DNA from: Verrucomicrobiota bacterium
Lineage (GTDB): Bacteria; Verrucomicrobiota; Verrucomicrobiia; Limisphaerales; JADLHS01
Direction of reading: 5' to 3'
Assembly (NCBI GenBank): GCA_025350905.1
Contig: JANXWY010000365.1
Location: 1 to 38,001, forward strand
DNA length: 38,001 bases
The notes under the pieces were generated by a model, which did no database searches, was not told the DNA's origin, and saw nothing but the letters and a program-made list of their open reading frames with translations. The translations under genes and the position numbers were made by a program. Below, one piece after another: positions 1 through 8,992 of the stretch (within the stretch, counting starts at the first letter, position 1; every line of letters starts with the position of its first letter).

Positions 1-1
1 T

Positions 2-1405
2 TTCGTTGCCTATCCCGCCGACGCTTTCAAAACCGCCTGGTTGCGGTACTTGATTTGCCTGACCTTGCCCGTGAGCGTGTTCATCGCGACTCGCTATCTC
101 CTGCCCTTTTTTCGGCGCGGCAAGGTGACTTCGCTCTTTGAGTATCTGGAAGCGCGTTTCGGTCCGAAGACTCGGGTGTATGGGGCCAGCGTATTCCTCC
201 TCGCGCAATGCATTCGGATCAGCATGATTCAATACCTTGTCGCCCTGCTCATGCACACGCTCACCGGGTGGAGCGTGCCGGTGTGTCTGTTGCTCGGCGG
301 CGCCGTCACGGCTTACTACACCATCGTCGGCGGTCTGGAAGCAGTGATCTGGACCGACGTGGTACAATCCATCATCCTCACCGCGGGCGGCCTGCTCATT
401 CTGGTGACCATTGTATGGAAACTGCCCGGCGGCCTCGGGCAGCTGTTCGCCACGGCCGCCGCGGACGGTAAATTACTTTTCGGAGAACCGGGTGGCGATG
501 GCCAGATCCACGCCATCCCCTGGGGTTTTTCGTGGACGCGAAAAACTGTTGTCATGCTCCTGGCGGTCGGCGTCATTCAATGGCTCACCGATTATGTGAC
601 GAATCAGGAAGTCGTCCAACGCTACTGTGCCGCCAAATCCACGAAGGACGCGCGCCGGGCGATGTGGATCTGCTGCTGGTCGTGTCTGCCCACTTGGGGT
701 TATTTCATGCTCCTCGGAACGGGACTGTACGTTTTCTACAAGGTGTTCCCCGACCCAAGCGCGGCGGAAATGCTATCGGGGGTCCGCAAGGCGGAGGGCA
801 TTGTGCCCTTCTTCGTGACCACGCAGTTGGGTCCGGGCTTCACGGGTTTGGTGGTCGCCGCCGTGCTCGCCGCCGCCATGTCGAGCATGTCGTCGGCCAT
901 GAATTCCATTTCCTCGGTTGCGATCACGGATCTCTACAAACGCCATCTCGCTCCGGGCCGGCTGGACACCCACTACATTCGCGCCGCCAAAGCCATTACA
1001 CTCGGCAGTTCGCTCATCATGATTGCCGGTGCGTGGTCGCTATTTCGCGCCGAGACGATGACGCTCCAGCATCTGTGGACGGAGTTTCAATCCATTCTCG
1101 CCGGCGGATTGCTGGGACTGTTTCTGCTGGGCTTCCTCACCACCCGGGTGGACGGTCGGGCCGTCGGCATCGGTATCGGCTGTGCCGTGGTTTTCTCCGC
1201 CGCGATGTCACTGGTCGCGCTCGGCCTGCTGCCAGCGAGCTGGATCAAGGCGGTGGAATCGCGTTTCGATTCCTACTACACGGGCATCGTTGGAAACGTC
1301 CTGACGTTTGGGGTGGGTTACGCCGCCGCCCGCCTGTTAGGTAGCACCCCGCGCGAGGTGAAGAACCTGACCTTGTGGACGCGAAGTTCCACCGCGGATG
1401 AATAG
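2..1405 (+). CDS. Sodium:solute symporter (SSS) family protein, 5' end outside the window
   Basis: Frame is open from base 2 (FVAYPADAFKTAWLRYLICL...), multiple hydrophobic helices, SSS-like segments (SLFEYLEARFG, YTIVGGLEAVIWTDVVQ, AAAMSSMSSAMNSISSVAITDLYKR). Confidence 0.88.
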   Translation, partial: FVAYPADAFKTAWLRYLICLTLPVSVFIATRYLLPFFRRGKVTSLFEYLEARFGPKTRVYGASVFLLAQCIRISMIQYLVALLMHTLTGWSVPVCLLLGGAVTAYYTIVGGLEAVIWTDVVQSIILTAGGLLILVTIVWKLPGGLGQLFATAAADGKLLFGEPGGDGQIHAIPWGFSWTRKTVVMLLAVGVIQWLTDYVTNQEVVQRYCAAKSTKDARRAMWICCWSCLPTWGYFMLLGTGLYVFYKVFPDPSAAEMLSGVRKAEGIVPFFVTTQLGPGFTGLVVAAVLAAAMSSMSSAMNSISSVAITDLYKRHLAPGRLDTHYIRAAKAITLGSSLIMIAGAWSLFRAETMTLQHLWTEFQSILAGGLLGLFLLGFLTTRVDGRAVGIGIGCAVVFSAAMSLVALGLLPASWIKAVESRFDSYYTGIVGNVLTFGVGYAAARLLGSTPREVKNLTLWTRSSTADE

Positions 1406-1473
1406 TTCGCCCGTCGAGCAATCGCGGGCGACGCCATTGGCAGGCGAGCCGCCAATGCAACCGGGAGGCAGGC

Positions 1474-2874
1474 TTACGGCGCCGGGGGGGCGGCCATCGC
1501 GCCCATCGCGTGCTCGAGGCGAGCCACCGCTACGGCGTAATCGTGCAAGGAGGAGGATTGAGTCGTGCGCGCCTCGGTGAGGGCGGTCTCGGCATCGAGC
1601 ACGTCAAGTTGCGTGCTGGTGCCAGCGTCGGCCCGGGCGTTGGCAAGCCGCAATGATTCCTCGGCCTGCTCCTGCACTTTCTTTTGTGATTCCAACACTT
1701 CGCGCGCCTCGATGAAATCCGAGTAGGCCGTGCGTACTTCGAGTTCAATGCGGCGGGTCGTATCCGTCAGTTCGGTCTGGGACTTCTGATGAACCGCTTT
1801 GGCCTCCATGACTTTGCCGCGCGTAAGCGAGCCGTCAAAAATGTCCCAGGTCAACAGCGCGCCCGCCAACCAACCATGCCGCTCCGTACTCAAATCCGAG
1901 CTGAAGGAAGAACTGCGGTCCCCATAGCCACCGAAAATTTGTACGCGGGGTTTGTAGCCGGCGCTGGCGTCCACAATCCCCTCCGCCCTTAACGCTTCGG
2001 TTTTGCGCAACGCGCCGAGCTCGGGGCGCTGCTCCAAGGCCCGGCCGATCGCGGCGGCAAGATCAATTTGATAGGGCGCTGCGTCCAGCTTGTCGGTCAA
2101 TTGCACCGGCACATCCTCCCCCACTGTGCGAGGCAAGTTGTAACCCAGCAGGTTTACGAGATTATTCTTGGCCACCCGTTCGGCGTTGCGGGCGCGAATC
2201 AATTGCGGGCGCGCATTGGCAACGGCGACTTCTGCCCGCAACACATTGAACCGCGGCACCGTGCCCGCATCAAAACGGCGTTGCTGATCATCCAGTTCGC
2301 GCTGAAGCAAATTGACCGAGGCTTCGCGCACGACAATCTGTTGCCCGGCCAGCAGGATGGCGTAGTAATTGGTGCGCACCGCCAGCAACGTGTCCGCGAC
2401 CACGGCCTGGTAATGCAGCAAGGCCCGCTCTTGGGTCAAGTTGGCCGCACGCAGCGCCGCATTAATGCGTCCGCCTTCGTAAATGGATTGCACGAGGCGA
2501 ACCTCCGTGGTCCAGTTCTTATCCGTGCCCAGCGTGAAGGTGGTGCCCGCGGGCGTATCCACCGCACTTTGCGCAATGGCCTGAAACTGCGCCCCAAAGC
2601 GAATCTTTGGCATGGCGATCGCGCGCGTCTGTACCACGATGCCGTACGCCGCCTCGAGGTCGCTCTTGCCTTTGAGAATCGTGCCGTTTTGTTGCAGCGC
2701 CAGATCGAGCGCCTCCGCCAGCGCCAGCTGACGGGTGTTCCAATCCCGGGGAATGGCATTGGCGCTGTCGCCGGCGCCGGCCTTAAAAACCATCACGAGC
2801 ACAGCGATCACGGGCAAACCCAAAAGCCGGAAGACGCCGGAACCTAAACCGTAGTATTGTTTCATCATAAACAT
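1474..2874 (-). CDS. TolC-like outer membrane efflux protein
   Basis: Signal-like N-terminus, internally duplicated OEP helices (ALDLALQQN, ALRAANLTQERALLHYQAVVADTLLAVRTNYYAILLA, LRLANARADAGTSTQLDVLDAETALTEART). Confidence 0.88.
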   Translation of the reverse strand: MFMMKQYYGLGSGVFRLLGLPVIAVLVMVFKAGAGDSANAIPRDWNTRQLALAEALDLALQQNGTILKGKSDLEAAYGIVVQTRAIAMPKIRFGAQFQAIAQSAVDTPAGTTFTLGTDKNWTTEVRLVQSIYEGGRINAALRAANLTQERALLHYQAVVADTLLAVRTNYYAILLAGQQIVVREASVNLLQRELDDQQRRFDAGTVPRFNVLRAEVAVANARPQLIRARNAERVAKNNLVNLLGYNLPRTVGEDVPVQLTDKLDAAPYQIDLAAAIGRALEQRPELGALRKTEALRAEGIVDASAGYKPRVQIFGGYGDRSSSFSSDLSTERHGWLAGALLTWDIFDGSLTRGKVMEAKAVHQKSQTELTDTTRRIELEVRTAYSDFIEAREVLESQKKVQEQAEESLRLANARADAGTSTQLDVLDAETALTEARTTQSSSLHDYAVAVARLEHAMGAMAAPPAP

Positions 2875-3255
2875 TATCCGAGACCAGCATGCGGTAAAGT
2901 TGCGTCGTAATTCAACTCTTTGCTGCGGCCAACCAATCGGCGCGGCCGCGGTGACTTCGGTTGGAGGGACTCGTCACCCCGCGACAAACTCGCTCGCGCC
3001 GCGTGAGCGGAAAGCGCCGCGGCGATCTGTCCGCGCAGACCATCAGTTCAAGACATCTACCGAGGCCGTTGCGCCGCTGCACGCGGCACTGGTCGTCGCA
3101 GCGTGACGACCCTACCTTGGGCAAACGTGCGGATGCGCTGCGCCAAATTGGAGGAGCGGTTCAAGGAAAAAATGTTCCGTAGTTTTCGGTAACCCTTCAA
3201 AACATTTGCATCAAGCAATCCCGACAACTATTTTCCGCCGTCGCAAAACCAGATT

Positions 3256-3693
3256 ATGTTGCATCGTTTGAAAAACTCCGAACTTCACGAGTTGCCGTCT
3301 GAGTCGGCGCCGCCATTGCGGAATGAAGCCGTCGCCTCACCCTCGCTGGCGCGCCTTCCGGTCGGTCCCAAATCCACTTACGCCAAAGTTTTCCGCTGGC
3401 GGTTGCCGACGGGCCAGACGGCCGAGCCAGCAACGGTGGAGGTCATCGGCTCATTTACGGACTGGCAACGCGTGCCCTTGTTCCGCGAAAATGGGCGGGA
3501 TTCGTGGGCCGCGACGCTTCCGGACATCGCCGGCCATCGTACGCATCACTACATGCTGCTCGTCGACGGCCTGCCCGCCACGGATAAGAATTGCGACGGC
3601 CTCGCCGTTCCGAATGGCCCGGAAGAGCAGCAGTACGCCCTGGCCACACCGCGCGGCCCACGCCTGTTCATGCTCTTTGCGCAGACGAAGTAG
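3256..3693 (+). CDS. Stand-alone glycogen-binding (CBM48/E-set-like) domain protein
   Basis: 145 aa; KVFRWRLP...VEVIGSFTDWQRVPLFRENGRDSWAATLPDIAGHRTHHYMLLVDG resembles AMPK/isoamylase N-terminal glycogen-binding folds. Confidence 0.65.
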   Translation: MLHRLKNSELHELPSESAPPLRNEAVASPSLARLPVGPKSTYAKVFRWRLPTGQTAEPATVEVIGSFTDWQRVPLFRENGRDSWAATLPDIAGHRTHHYMLLVDGLPATDKNCDGLAVPNGPEEQQYALATPRGPRLFMLFAQTK

Positions 3694-3757
3694 ATTCCTG
3701 TCGGCGTACCTATGCCGAGGATGTCCGCCCAATGAGGCAACCCACCCAGCTTGCGGA

Positions 3758-4165
3758 TTACTTTGGCCGAACCGGATAACCGACTGGTTGTGGTGGGAGG
3801 TCAGTGGTCGGCCCATGTGAGTCAGGCAACAGTACGTATATGCTACCGGCTTTTTCGACTTGGTATTTGTGAATATACCTGTTCACACCGATGCGCTTTC
3901 TATAATTTTTTGGCAACGGAGTCGCGGGCATTTCGTAGTTCCAAATTCCGTCACCATGTCGCACTTGGAGTTTATACCAAACGTTGACCCGAACCGCCTA
4001 ATTGTTTCCAATAGAATACGAGGTTGCCTTCAATTCGCTATCCAACGAGAGTACAACTAAATCCTGTCCGCTCTTGTTCGTCACTTCGATTTCATATCCT
4101 GGATGACACGAGGTCAACAACAGCGACGCGAAGACCAAAAGCGATGAGCGCCATCGGTTACTCAT
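3758..4165 (-). pseudogene. Small lipoprotein gene interrupted by an in-frame TAG codon
   Basis: MSNRWRSSLLVFASLLLTSC lipobox; frame reads ...YSIGNN, TAG at 3998-4000, then continues open in the same frame AVRVNVWYKLQVRHGDGIWNYEMPATPLPKNYRKRIG...VRPK and ends at TAA 3758. Confidence 0.55.
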
Positions 4166-4283
4166 GATCGAGTTGAGCGCGCCAGGAGAACGTTCCACTT
4201 ACAGCACTCCATCTCATCGTGACAGATCTGTGCATTCGCGCCAAGAGTCGATCGCGAATTTGTGATACTTAGCAATCCGTGGC

Positions 4284-5084
4284 TCAGAGTTTCTTAAGCG
4301 TTTCCTTCCAACGTTGCCATGCCTCTTCCCGCGCCTTCTTGTTCTCGGCGTTGGTGTCCGGGGCTTCGCCGGCGCGCATGAAACCGTGACCCGCGCCCTC
4401 GTAGATCACCGGCTCATACGTCTTGCCCGCTTTCTTCATCAGCTCCGTCGAAGTGGGAATGGTGGCGTTGATCCGGTTGTCGTTGCCGCCATAAAATCCG
4501 TAAACCGGACAGCCGATGCGGGCGAGGTCGGCCTCCTTTTCCGGCCCCGAGCCGTAAAACACGAACGCCGACTTGAGACCCTTGTGGTTCGTCGCGAAGC
4601 GGAACGTTTGCGTCCCGCCCCAGCAAAAGCCGCCCACCGCCACCTTGCCATTGCACGCGAGCAGCTTGGTCACATACTCCGCGACGGCGTCGAGATCGGC
4701 GGTGACTTGTTCCGGCGGTAACGAGGAAATGGCCTTGCGCACCGCATCGCCGCTCCCCAGTTCCGCCGTGCCGCCCCCGCCCGGCGCGCTGCCCGAAAGC
4801 AAATCCGGCGCAATCACGATGTAGCCAGCCTCCGCCAGTTGATCCGTCACCCCGCGCACCCAATCCGACAAACCAAAAATCTCATGGATGACAATCACGG
4901 CCGTGGCCTTGTCTTTCACCTCGGGATACGCGATGAAACAATTCACTTCGCGGTCGCCGTGTTTCACCTTCACCCACTCCAGATGGCGGGGAGATTTCTC
5001 GAGCTTGGCCTTGGCCCAGTCCTGGGCCGGCCCGACGGCGACCGTCAACAAGACGACAAACAATACGAACAGGAATTTTTTCAT
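4284..5084 (-). CDS. Dienelactone hydrolase family protein, exported
   Basis: Signal peptide MKKFLFVLFVVLLTVAVGPAQ; VIVIHEIFGLSDWVRGV, VGGFCWGG nucleophile-Cys motif, GAGHGF. Confidence 0.9.
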   Translation of the reverse strand: MKKFLFVLFVVLLTVAVGPAQDWAKAKLEKSPRHLEWVKVKHGDREVNCFIAYPEVKDKATAVIVIHEIFGLSDWVRGVTDQLAEAGYIVIAPDLLSGSAPGGGGTAELGSGDAVRKAISSLPPEQVTADLDAVAEYVTKLLACNGKVAVGGFCWGGTQTFRFATNHKGLKSAFVFYGSGPEKEADLARIGCPVYGFYGGNDNRINATIPTSTELMKKAGKTYEPVIYEGAGHGFMRAGEAPDTNAENKKAREEAWQRWKETLKKL

Positions 5085-5147
5085 AAAACCGGTCGGAAGT
5101 TGGTTTGAGATTGACCCTAAGTGGATCTGAACATTCAGGTGCTGAAG

Positions 5148-5819
5148 CTACGCCGCCGGAGTGAAACCCATGACGATGTCAAACCGCGCCGTGAGTTCGC
5201 CGGCCCGCGAGGCTTTCAACGGCGCGAAGGGGATAATGACGGAGGCGCGGGCTTTTGGGTCCGTAATGCCTTTCAGCACACCATCGCGGTCATTGCCCGG
5301 TTCGCCCTGGATATAGCATTGGGTGGTAAATTTGTCGCGGCCCTTGTACTTCACCGCAAAGTGAATGTGCGGGGTGCGTCCCGGATACGGCACCGGCTTG
5401 ATGGTGCGGAACTGGTATTCGCCGCTCGACCCGGTGAGGAACCGGCCGAAGCCCTGGAAATTTCCGTCCCGCTTGCCGGCGTTGTCGCTGCCGTGATGGA
5501 GATAAACGCCGTTGTGGTCTGCCTGCCAGATTTCGACGAGCGCGTTGCGGATCGGATCACCGTGCGCATCGAGGATCCGGCCGTTAAGCCAGGTGATTTC
5601 GCCCGCGGCCGGTGTCAGCGCGTCGTTGATGACGATCAGATCATTGTCCGTATCGAGCGGGAGTTTGTCCGGGTAAAACGGCCCCTCGGTCTGGAGCGGA
5701 GTCAGCTGCAACGCCTCGGCAAACGCCCCGGGCACGGCGAAAAACGCGGACGCCAAGCCAAGACCGGATAGAAACCGGCGCCGATTTTGCGACCGCACGA
5801 TGGGTTGGATGAGGTTCAT
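5148..5819 (-). CDS. Intradiol ring-cleavage dioxygenase-like protein, Tat-type signal
   Basis: Likely start MNLIQPIVRSQNRRRFLSGLGLASAFFAVPGAFA; TEGPFYP, GDPIRNALVEIWQADHNGVYLH, GEYQFRTIKPVPYPGRTPHIHF. Confidence 0.88.
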   Translation of the reverse strand: MNLIQPIVRSQNRRRFLSGLGLASAFFAVPGAFAEALQLTPLQTEGPFYPDKLPLDTDNDLIVINDALTPAAGEITWLNGRILDAHGDPIRNALVEIWQADHNGVYLHHGSDNAGKRDGNFQGFGRFLTGSSGEYQFRTIKPVPYPGRTPHIHFAVKYKGRDKFTTQCYIQGEPGNDRDGVLKGITDPKARASVIIPFAPLKASRAGELTARFDIVMGFTPAA

Positions 5820-5984
5820 GCGGTGAACTTGATATAATACCTTGAAGCAGGCGAGCTTTTTTTCGAGCGTAGTTTTCACCGGGGCACGACCAGCGCCCGG
5901 TCGCAGCGCATGATGCCAGCGTGGCCGCCGAGGCTGTTTGTGCTTCCGGATTGGACGACGCGCTGCAAGCGTGGAATCGCCCGC

Positions 5985-6005
5985 GCTCCCACCGCGGTTG
6001 GGAGC
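5985..6005. terminator. Hairpin GCTCCCA-ccgcggt-TGGGAGC in the intergenic gap
   Basis: Perfect 7-bp inverted repeat downstream of the minus-strand sulfatase; no obvious U-tract, so a terminator role is tentative. Confidence 0.3.
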
Positions 6006-6091
6006 CCAGACAAAGTGGGCACAGCTCCGAACCACAATCGAGCATGAACTGGAAGCTCGAGAAGTCGCCGCCCCGACGGGCGAAGCCAGCG

Positions 6092-7564
6092 CTACGGCTT
6101 TGCCGGTTCAACCGGTGTGGAGGTTTTTTCGGGCTTTTTGATCGGCCAGTCGCTCGCTTCGGTGCGCGCCGTCTTGAGATAAGCCTCGAACTTCGCGACC
6201 ACTTCCGGGTTGTTCTGCGCGACGTTTTCCTTTTCGCCGACATCGGTCTGGAGGTTGTAAAGTTCCAGCGGCTCGTCGGCTTGCGGCCGGAACGCTTTCC
6301 AATCGCCCATCCGGGCGGCTTGCTGGAAACCGCGCTCGTGAAATTCCCAATAAAGAAACTCGTGCCGGTTCGTCTGAGTCTGGCCCGTTAGCAACGGGTA
6401 AATCGAGATGCCGTCGATGGCCTTGGGCGCTTTCGTCAGCGCGATGTCGGCCGCCGTCGGCAGGAAATCCCAGTTGGCCCACGCGAAATCGCTCACCTGC
6501 CCGGGCCGGATTTGCGCCGGCCAATTCACGATCATCGGCACCCGAATGCCGCCTTCATATAGATCGCGTTTGAGGCCACGCAACGGACCGGCGCTCGCAT
6601 GGAACTTCGGGTCCACCCCTTCCGCATGCGGGCCGTTGTCACTGGTGAAAAAGATGACCGTGTTGGTGTCGATCCTCAGCTCCTTCAGTCTCGTGCGTAG
6701 GCGACCAATGTCCGCGTCCAGCAGGGTGATCATGGCGGCCTTGTTTTTTTCCGGCGCGGGCCAAGGTTCATCGGCGTACGGTCCCGCGCTGGGCACTTGC
6801 ATGGTATTGCCCGTTCGCGCGCCGGCCTCGTTATTGGCATGCGGAATCGTGTACGCCAGGTAAAGGAAAAATGGACGATAATGATTGAATTGATCGGGCT
6901 TGTTAATTTTGACGAAATTAAGGGCCGCTTTGGTGAACAGATCGTGGGTATACTCCACCTGTTTCCCGCCCAGATTGCCATGCAGATTGATCCAGCCGTC
7001 GAAACCGGTGCCCGGATCGTGCCGCCAAAGGTGATCCGTGTAATAATCGTGCGCATGCGTCTGATTCAAGTAACCGAGCACGTCGTCGAACCCCTGCAAT
7101 TCGGGCAACCCGGTCGTGTGCTCATCCCCGAGCGCCCATTTCCCAATCATGGCCGTGCGGTAGCCCGAGGCCCGCAACATTTTCGCGACGGTGACATGCT
7201 CCGGTTGCAGCGGCAGGCTCTGGGAATTGCCGCGCAAAAAAACATGGCCGGTATGCTGACCGAGCATCAAAGCCGCGCGGGACGGCGCGCAGACCGTGCT
7301 GCCGGCATAACAACTCGTAAACCGGATGCCCTCGGCGGCGAGCTGATCCAGATTCGGCGTCTTGATGCGAGTCTGGCCATAGCAACCGAGGTCGCCGTAA
7401 CCGAGATCATCAGCAAGAATAAAAATGATGTTGGGCCGGCGCGGCGCGGGCGGCAGCGTATTGGTGACTTCAGCGGAGACGTTCAACACCCGGGCCAAGG
7501 CCGCCGCGGTGGCGACCAGGGCGAGGACGGGACGGGTCATTTGCTTTCGAGATGGCGCAATCAT
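6092..7564 (-). CDS. Arylsulfatase (S1-type sulfatase, CxPSR motif)
   Basis: RRPNIIFILADDLGYGDLGCYGQ; TVCAPSRAALMLGQHTGH; ends GDWKAFRPQADEPLELYNLQTDVGEKENVA. The long ORF extension beyond 7564 is antisense to the next gene. Confidence 0.92.
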   Translation of the reverse strand: MIAPSRKQMTRPVLALVATAAALARVLNVSAEVTNTLPPAPRRPNIIFILADDLGYGDLGCYGQTRIKTPNLDQLAAEGIRFTSCYAGSTVCAPSRAALMLGQHTGHVFLRGNSQSLPLQPEHVTVAKMLRASGYRTAMIGKWALGDEHTTGLPELQGFDDVLGYLNQTHAHDYYTDHLWRHDPGTGFDGWINLHGNLGGKQVEYTHDLFTKAALNFVKINKPDQFNHYRPFFLYLAYTIPHANNEAGARTGNTMQVPSAGPYADEPWPAPEKNKAAMITLLDADIGRLRTRLKELRIDTNTVIFFTSDNGPHAEGVDPKFHASAGPLRGLKRDLYEGGIRVPMIVNWPAQIRPGQVSDFAWANWDFLPTAADIALTKAPKAIDGISIYPLLTGQTQTNRHEFLYWEFHERGFQQAARMGDWKAFRPQADEPLELYNLQTDVGEKENVAQNNPEVVAKFEAYLKTARTEASDWPIKKPEKTSTPVEPAKP

Positions 7565-7668
7565 TTTGATTTCAGATGTTGGGAGACTTGCGGCGGTGCG
7601 TCCAACGAATTTATCTGACCAGCGAATTGGCTTTTCATTCAAACTCGTTCCTCGCAAGCTGGGCGCGC

Positions 7669-8373
7669 ATGTCCGAGAGCGAAGCACCCATTCCCAGTTC
7701 CTCCGCAACTTCCGGCGCGAAACCCGCCGACGGTGATCGCCGGCGCCATCGCGGGCGGCGCGGCGGGCGCGGACGGCGCAAGCCTGGTACCGCCCCCGCC
7801 GACCGCCCCCGACCAACTCCCGCCGACCGGCAGCCACTGGTGCTCGCCGCCCCGACGGCGCCAGCCCCCACGGAGTCAGCGGCGCCGACGACCGGCGAGA
7901 CTTTCTCCCCCGAACCATTGGCGCAACCGACCCTCCCCGCGACGCCTCCCGCGACCGTAACGGCCCCCAGTGCGGCCCCCAAGCCTTTGCTGCAACGGAT
8001 CCAACGTCTGACCGAACGCGTCGCCGTCCAGCGCGCCGCGATCGCCGCGCCGACCCATCCTGGTTCTGCGATTGGCCAGGCGATCGACGAGGTGATGGAA
8101 ATCGTCGAAGCGCTGAAACGGGCGGCGGATCAAATGGAGGATGTTTTGGAACTGGTGGAACTGGCCGAACGTCAGCAGTTGGGAGACGAGCGGGAGATCG
8201 AATCACTGCGCCGTGCCTTGCGCAATGTCCACCAACGTCCGGACGTCCGACGGGGTGGCGACGAACCACGCCGCGGCGGCGGCGAGCCACGGCGAGGTGG
8301 TGACGCCCCCCGGCGCAGCGGCGACGAACCACGCGCCAGCGAAGACGAATCGGCGCCGGCGCAGGAAGACTAG
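7669..8373 (+). CDS. Low-complexity basic protein with RGG-like N-terminus and C-terminal heptapeptide repeats
   Basis: RRRHRGRRGGRGRR near the N-terminus; central helix; RRGGDEP/RRGGGEP/RRGGDAP/RRSGDEP at the C-terminus. Confidence 0.6.
   Translation: MSESEAPIPSSSATSGAKPADGDRRRHRGRRGGRGRRKPGTAPADRPRPTPADRQPLVLAAPTAPAPTESAAPTTGETFSPEPLAQPTLPATPPATVTAPSAAPKPLLQRIQRLTERVAVQRAAIAAPTHPGSAIGQAIDEVMEIVEALKRAADQMEDVLELVELAERQQLGDEREIESLRRALRNVHQRPDVRRGGDEPRRGGGEPRRGGDAPRRSGDEPRASEDESAPAQED
8248..8331 (+). repeat. Four tandem 21-bp units encoding RRGGDEP-type heptapeptides
   Basis: Read directly: RRGGDEP RRGGGEP RRGGDAP RRSGDEP. Confidence 0.85.
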
Positions 8374-8420
8374 CGCGGGTTGATGCGACGGGAAATGCCG
8401 GTGAGGACTCGATCGGTCGC

Positions 8421-8555
8421 GTAGGACAGGCGTCGCGCCGGTCTCCATATTCATCCCCCCGGGCCTCACTATTTTGTGAGCGTTGCGCTCGCTCGATAAG
8501 CGTTGAGGAGAACCCTTCCAGATGAGATTAGAGACCGGCGCGACGGTTGTCCTAC
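8421..8555. repeat. 135-bp palindromic element between convergent genes
   Basis: Left arm GTAGGACAGGCGTCGCGCCGGTCTC (8421-8445) pairs with right arm GAGACCGGCGCGACGGTTGTCCTAC (8531-8555), 23 of 25 positions complementary; inner hairpins CTCAC-tatttt-GTGAG and GAGCG-ttg-CGCTC. Confidence 0.75.
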
Positions 8556-8710
8556 TACTTGTTGGCTACTGCCAAGCGGCGATCCTCAATTTCACCCCAG
8601 CCGACCGTCCGCGCTGTCGTCGTCCGGAAAACCAGGGAGGCATCGAAGACGAAAACAGCATCGAGGCCAAATCGGCACGATGAATTTTCAATTTATCGTT
8701 GGCTACAGGC

Positions 8711-8887
8711 TTACCGCAACGGCCCGCCGGTCGCCGGCATCTCGGGGGAGCGTTGCTCATGGATCCGCCGGGCTTCAGCTCGAACCCACACCACCGCCAG
8801 CACGACGCCCAAAAGCAGCAACGCCGCCAGTACCCACGGCCAGGTACGGCGCGGATTTATTTCGGCGGCCGGAGCTTCATTTTCCAT
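8711..8887 (-). CDS. 58-aa single-TM small membrane protein
   Basis: MENEAPAAEINPRRTWPWVLAALLLLGVVLAVVWVRAEARRIHEQRSPEMPATGGPLR; one clear TM helix, divergent from the 8993 gene. Confidence 0.5.
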   Translation of the reverse strand: MENEAPAAEINPRRTWPWVLAALLLLGVVLAVVWVRAEARRIHEQRSPEMPATGGPLR

Positions 8888-8992
8888 GCGGTGGATTATT
8901 TCCCCGGCGCCCGGATAGCACAATGGCAATATCGCGGGCAAGTTTGCCGCTTGCTGCGCGGCGCGTTCCTTTCTAAAGCTAAAGCCAGGTTT

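Noticed and set aside
3091-3111. GGTCGTC-gcagcgt-GACGACC dyad upstream of the CBM48-like gene
   Set aside because: Perfect 7-bp arms but no U-tract, no second copy seen and no clear regulatory position.
5820-6035. N-terminal extension of the dioxygenase ORF
   Set aside because: Arg/Pro-rich shadow sequence; a Tat-type signal starts at MNLIQPIV.
7565-8332. N-terminal extension of the sulfatase ORF to 746 aa
   Set aside because: Antisense to the 7669-8373 gene and low-complexity; a proper signal peptide starts at 7564 or 7540.
8374-8992. Plus-strand ORFs 8503..8976 and 8547..8918
   Set aside because: Overlap the palindromic element and the 58-aa minus-strand membrane protein gene; composition looks non-coding.
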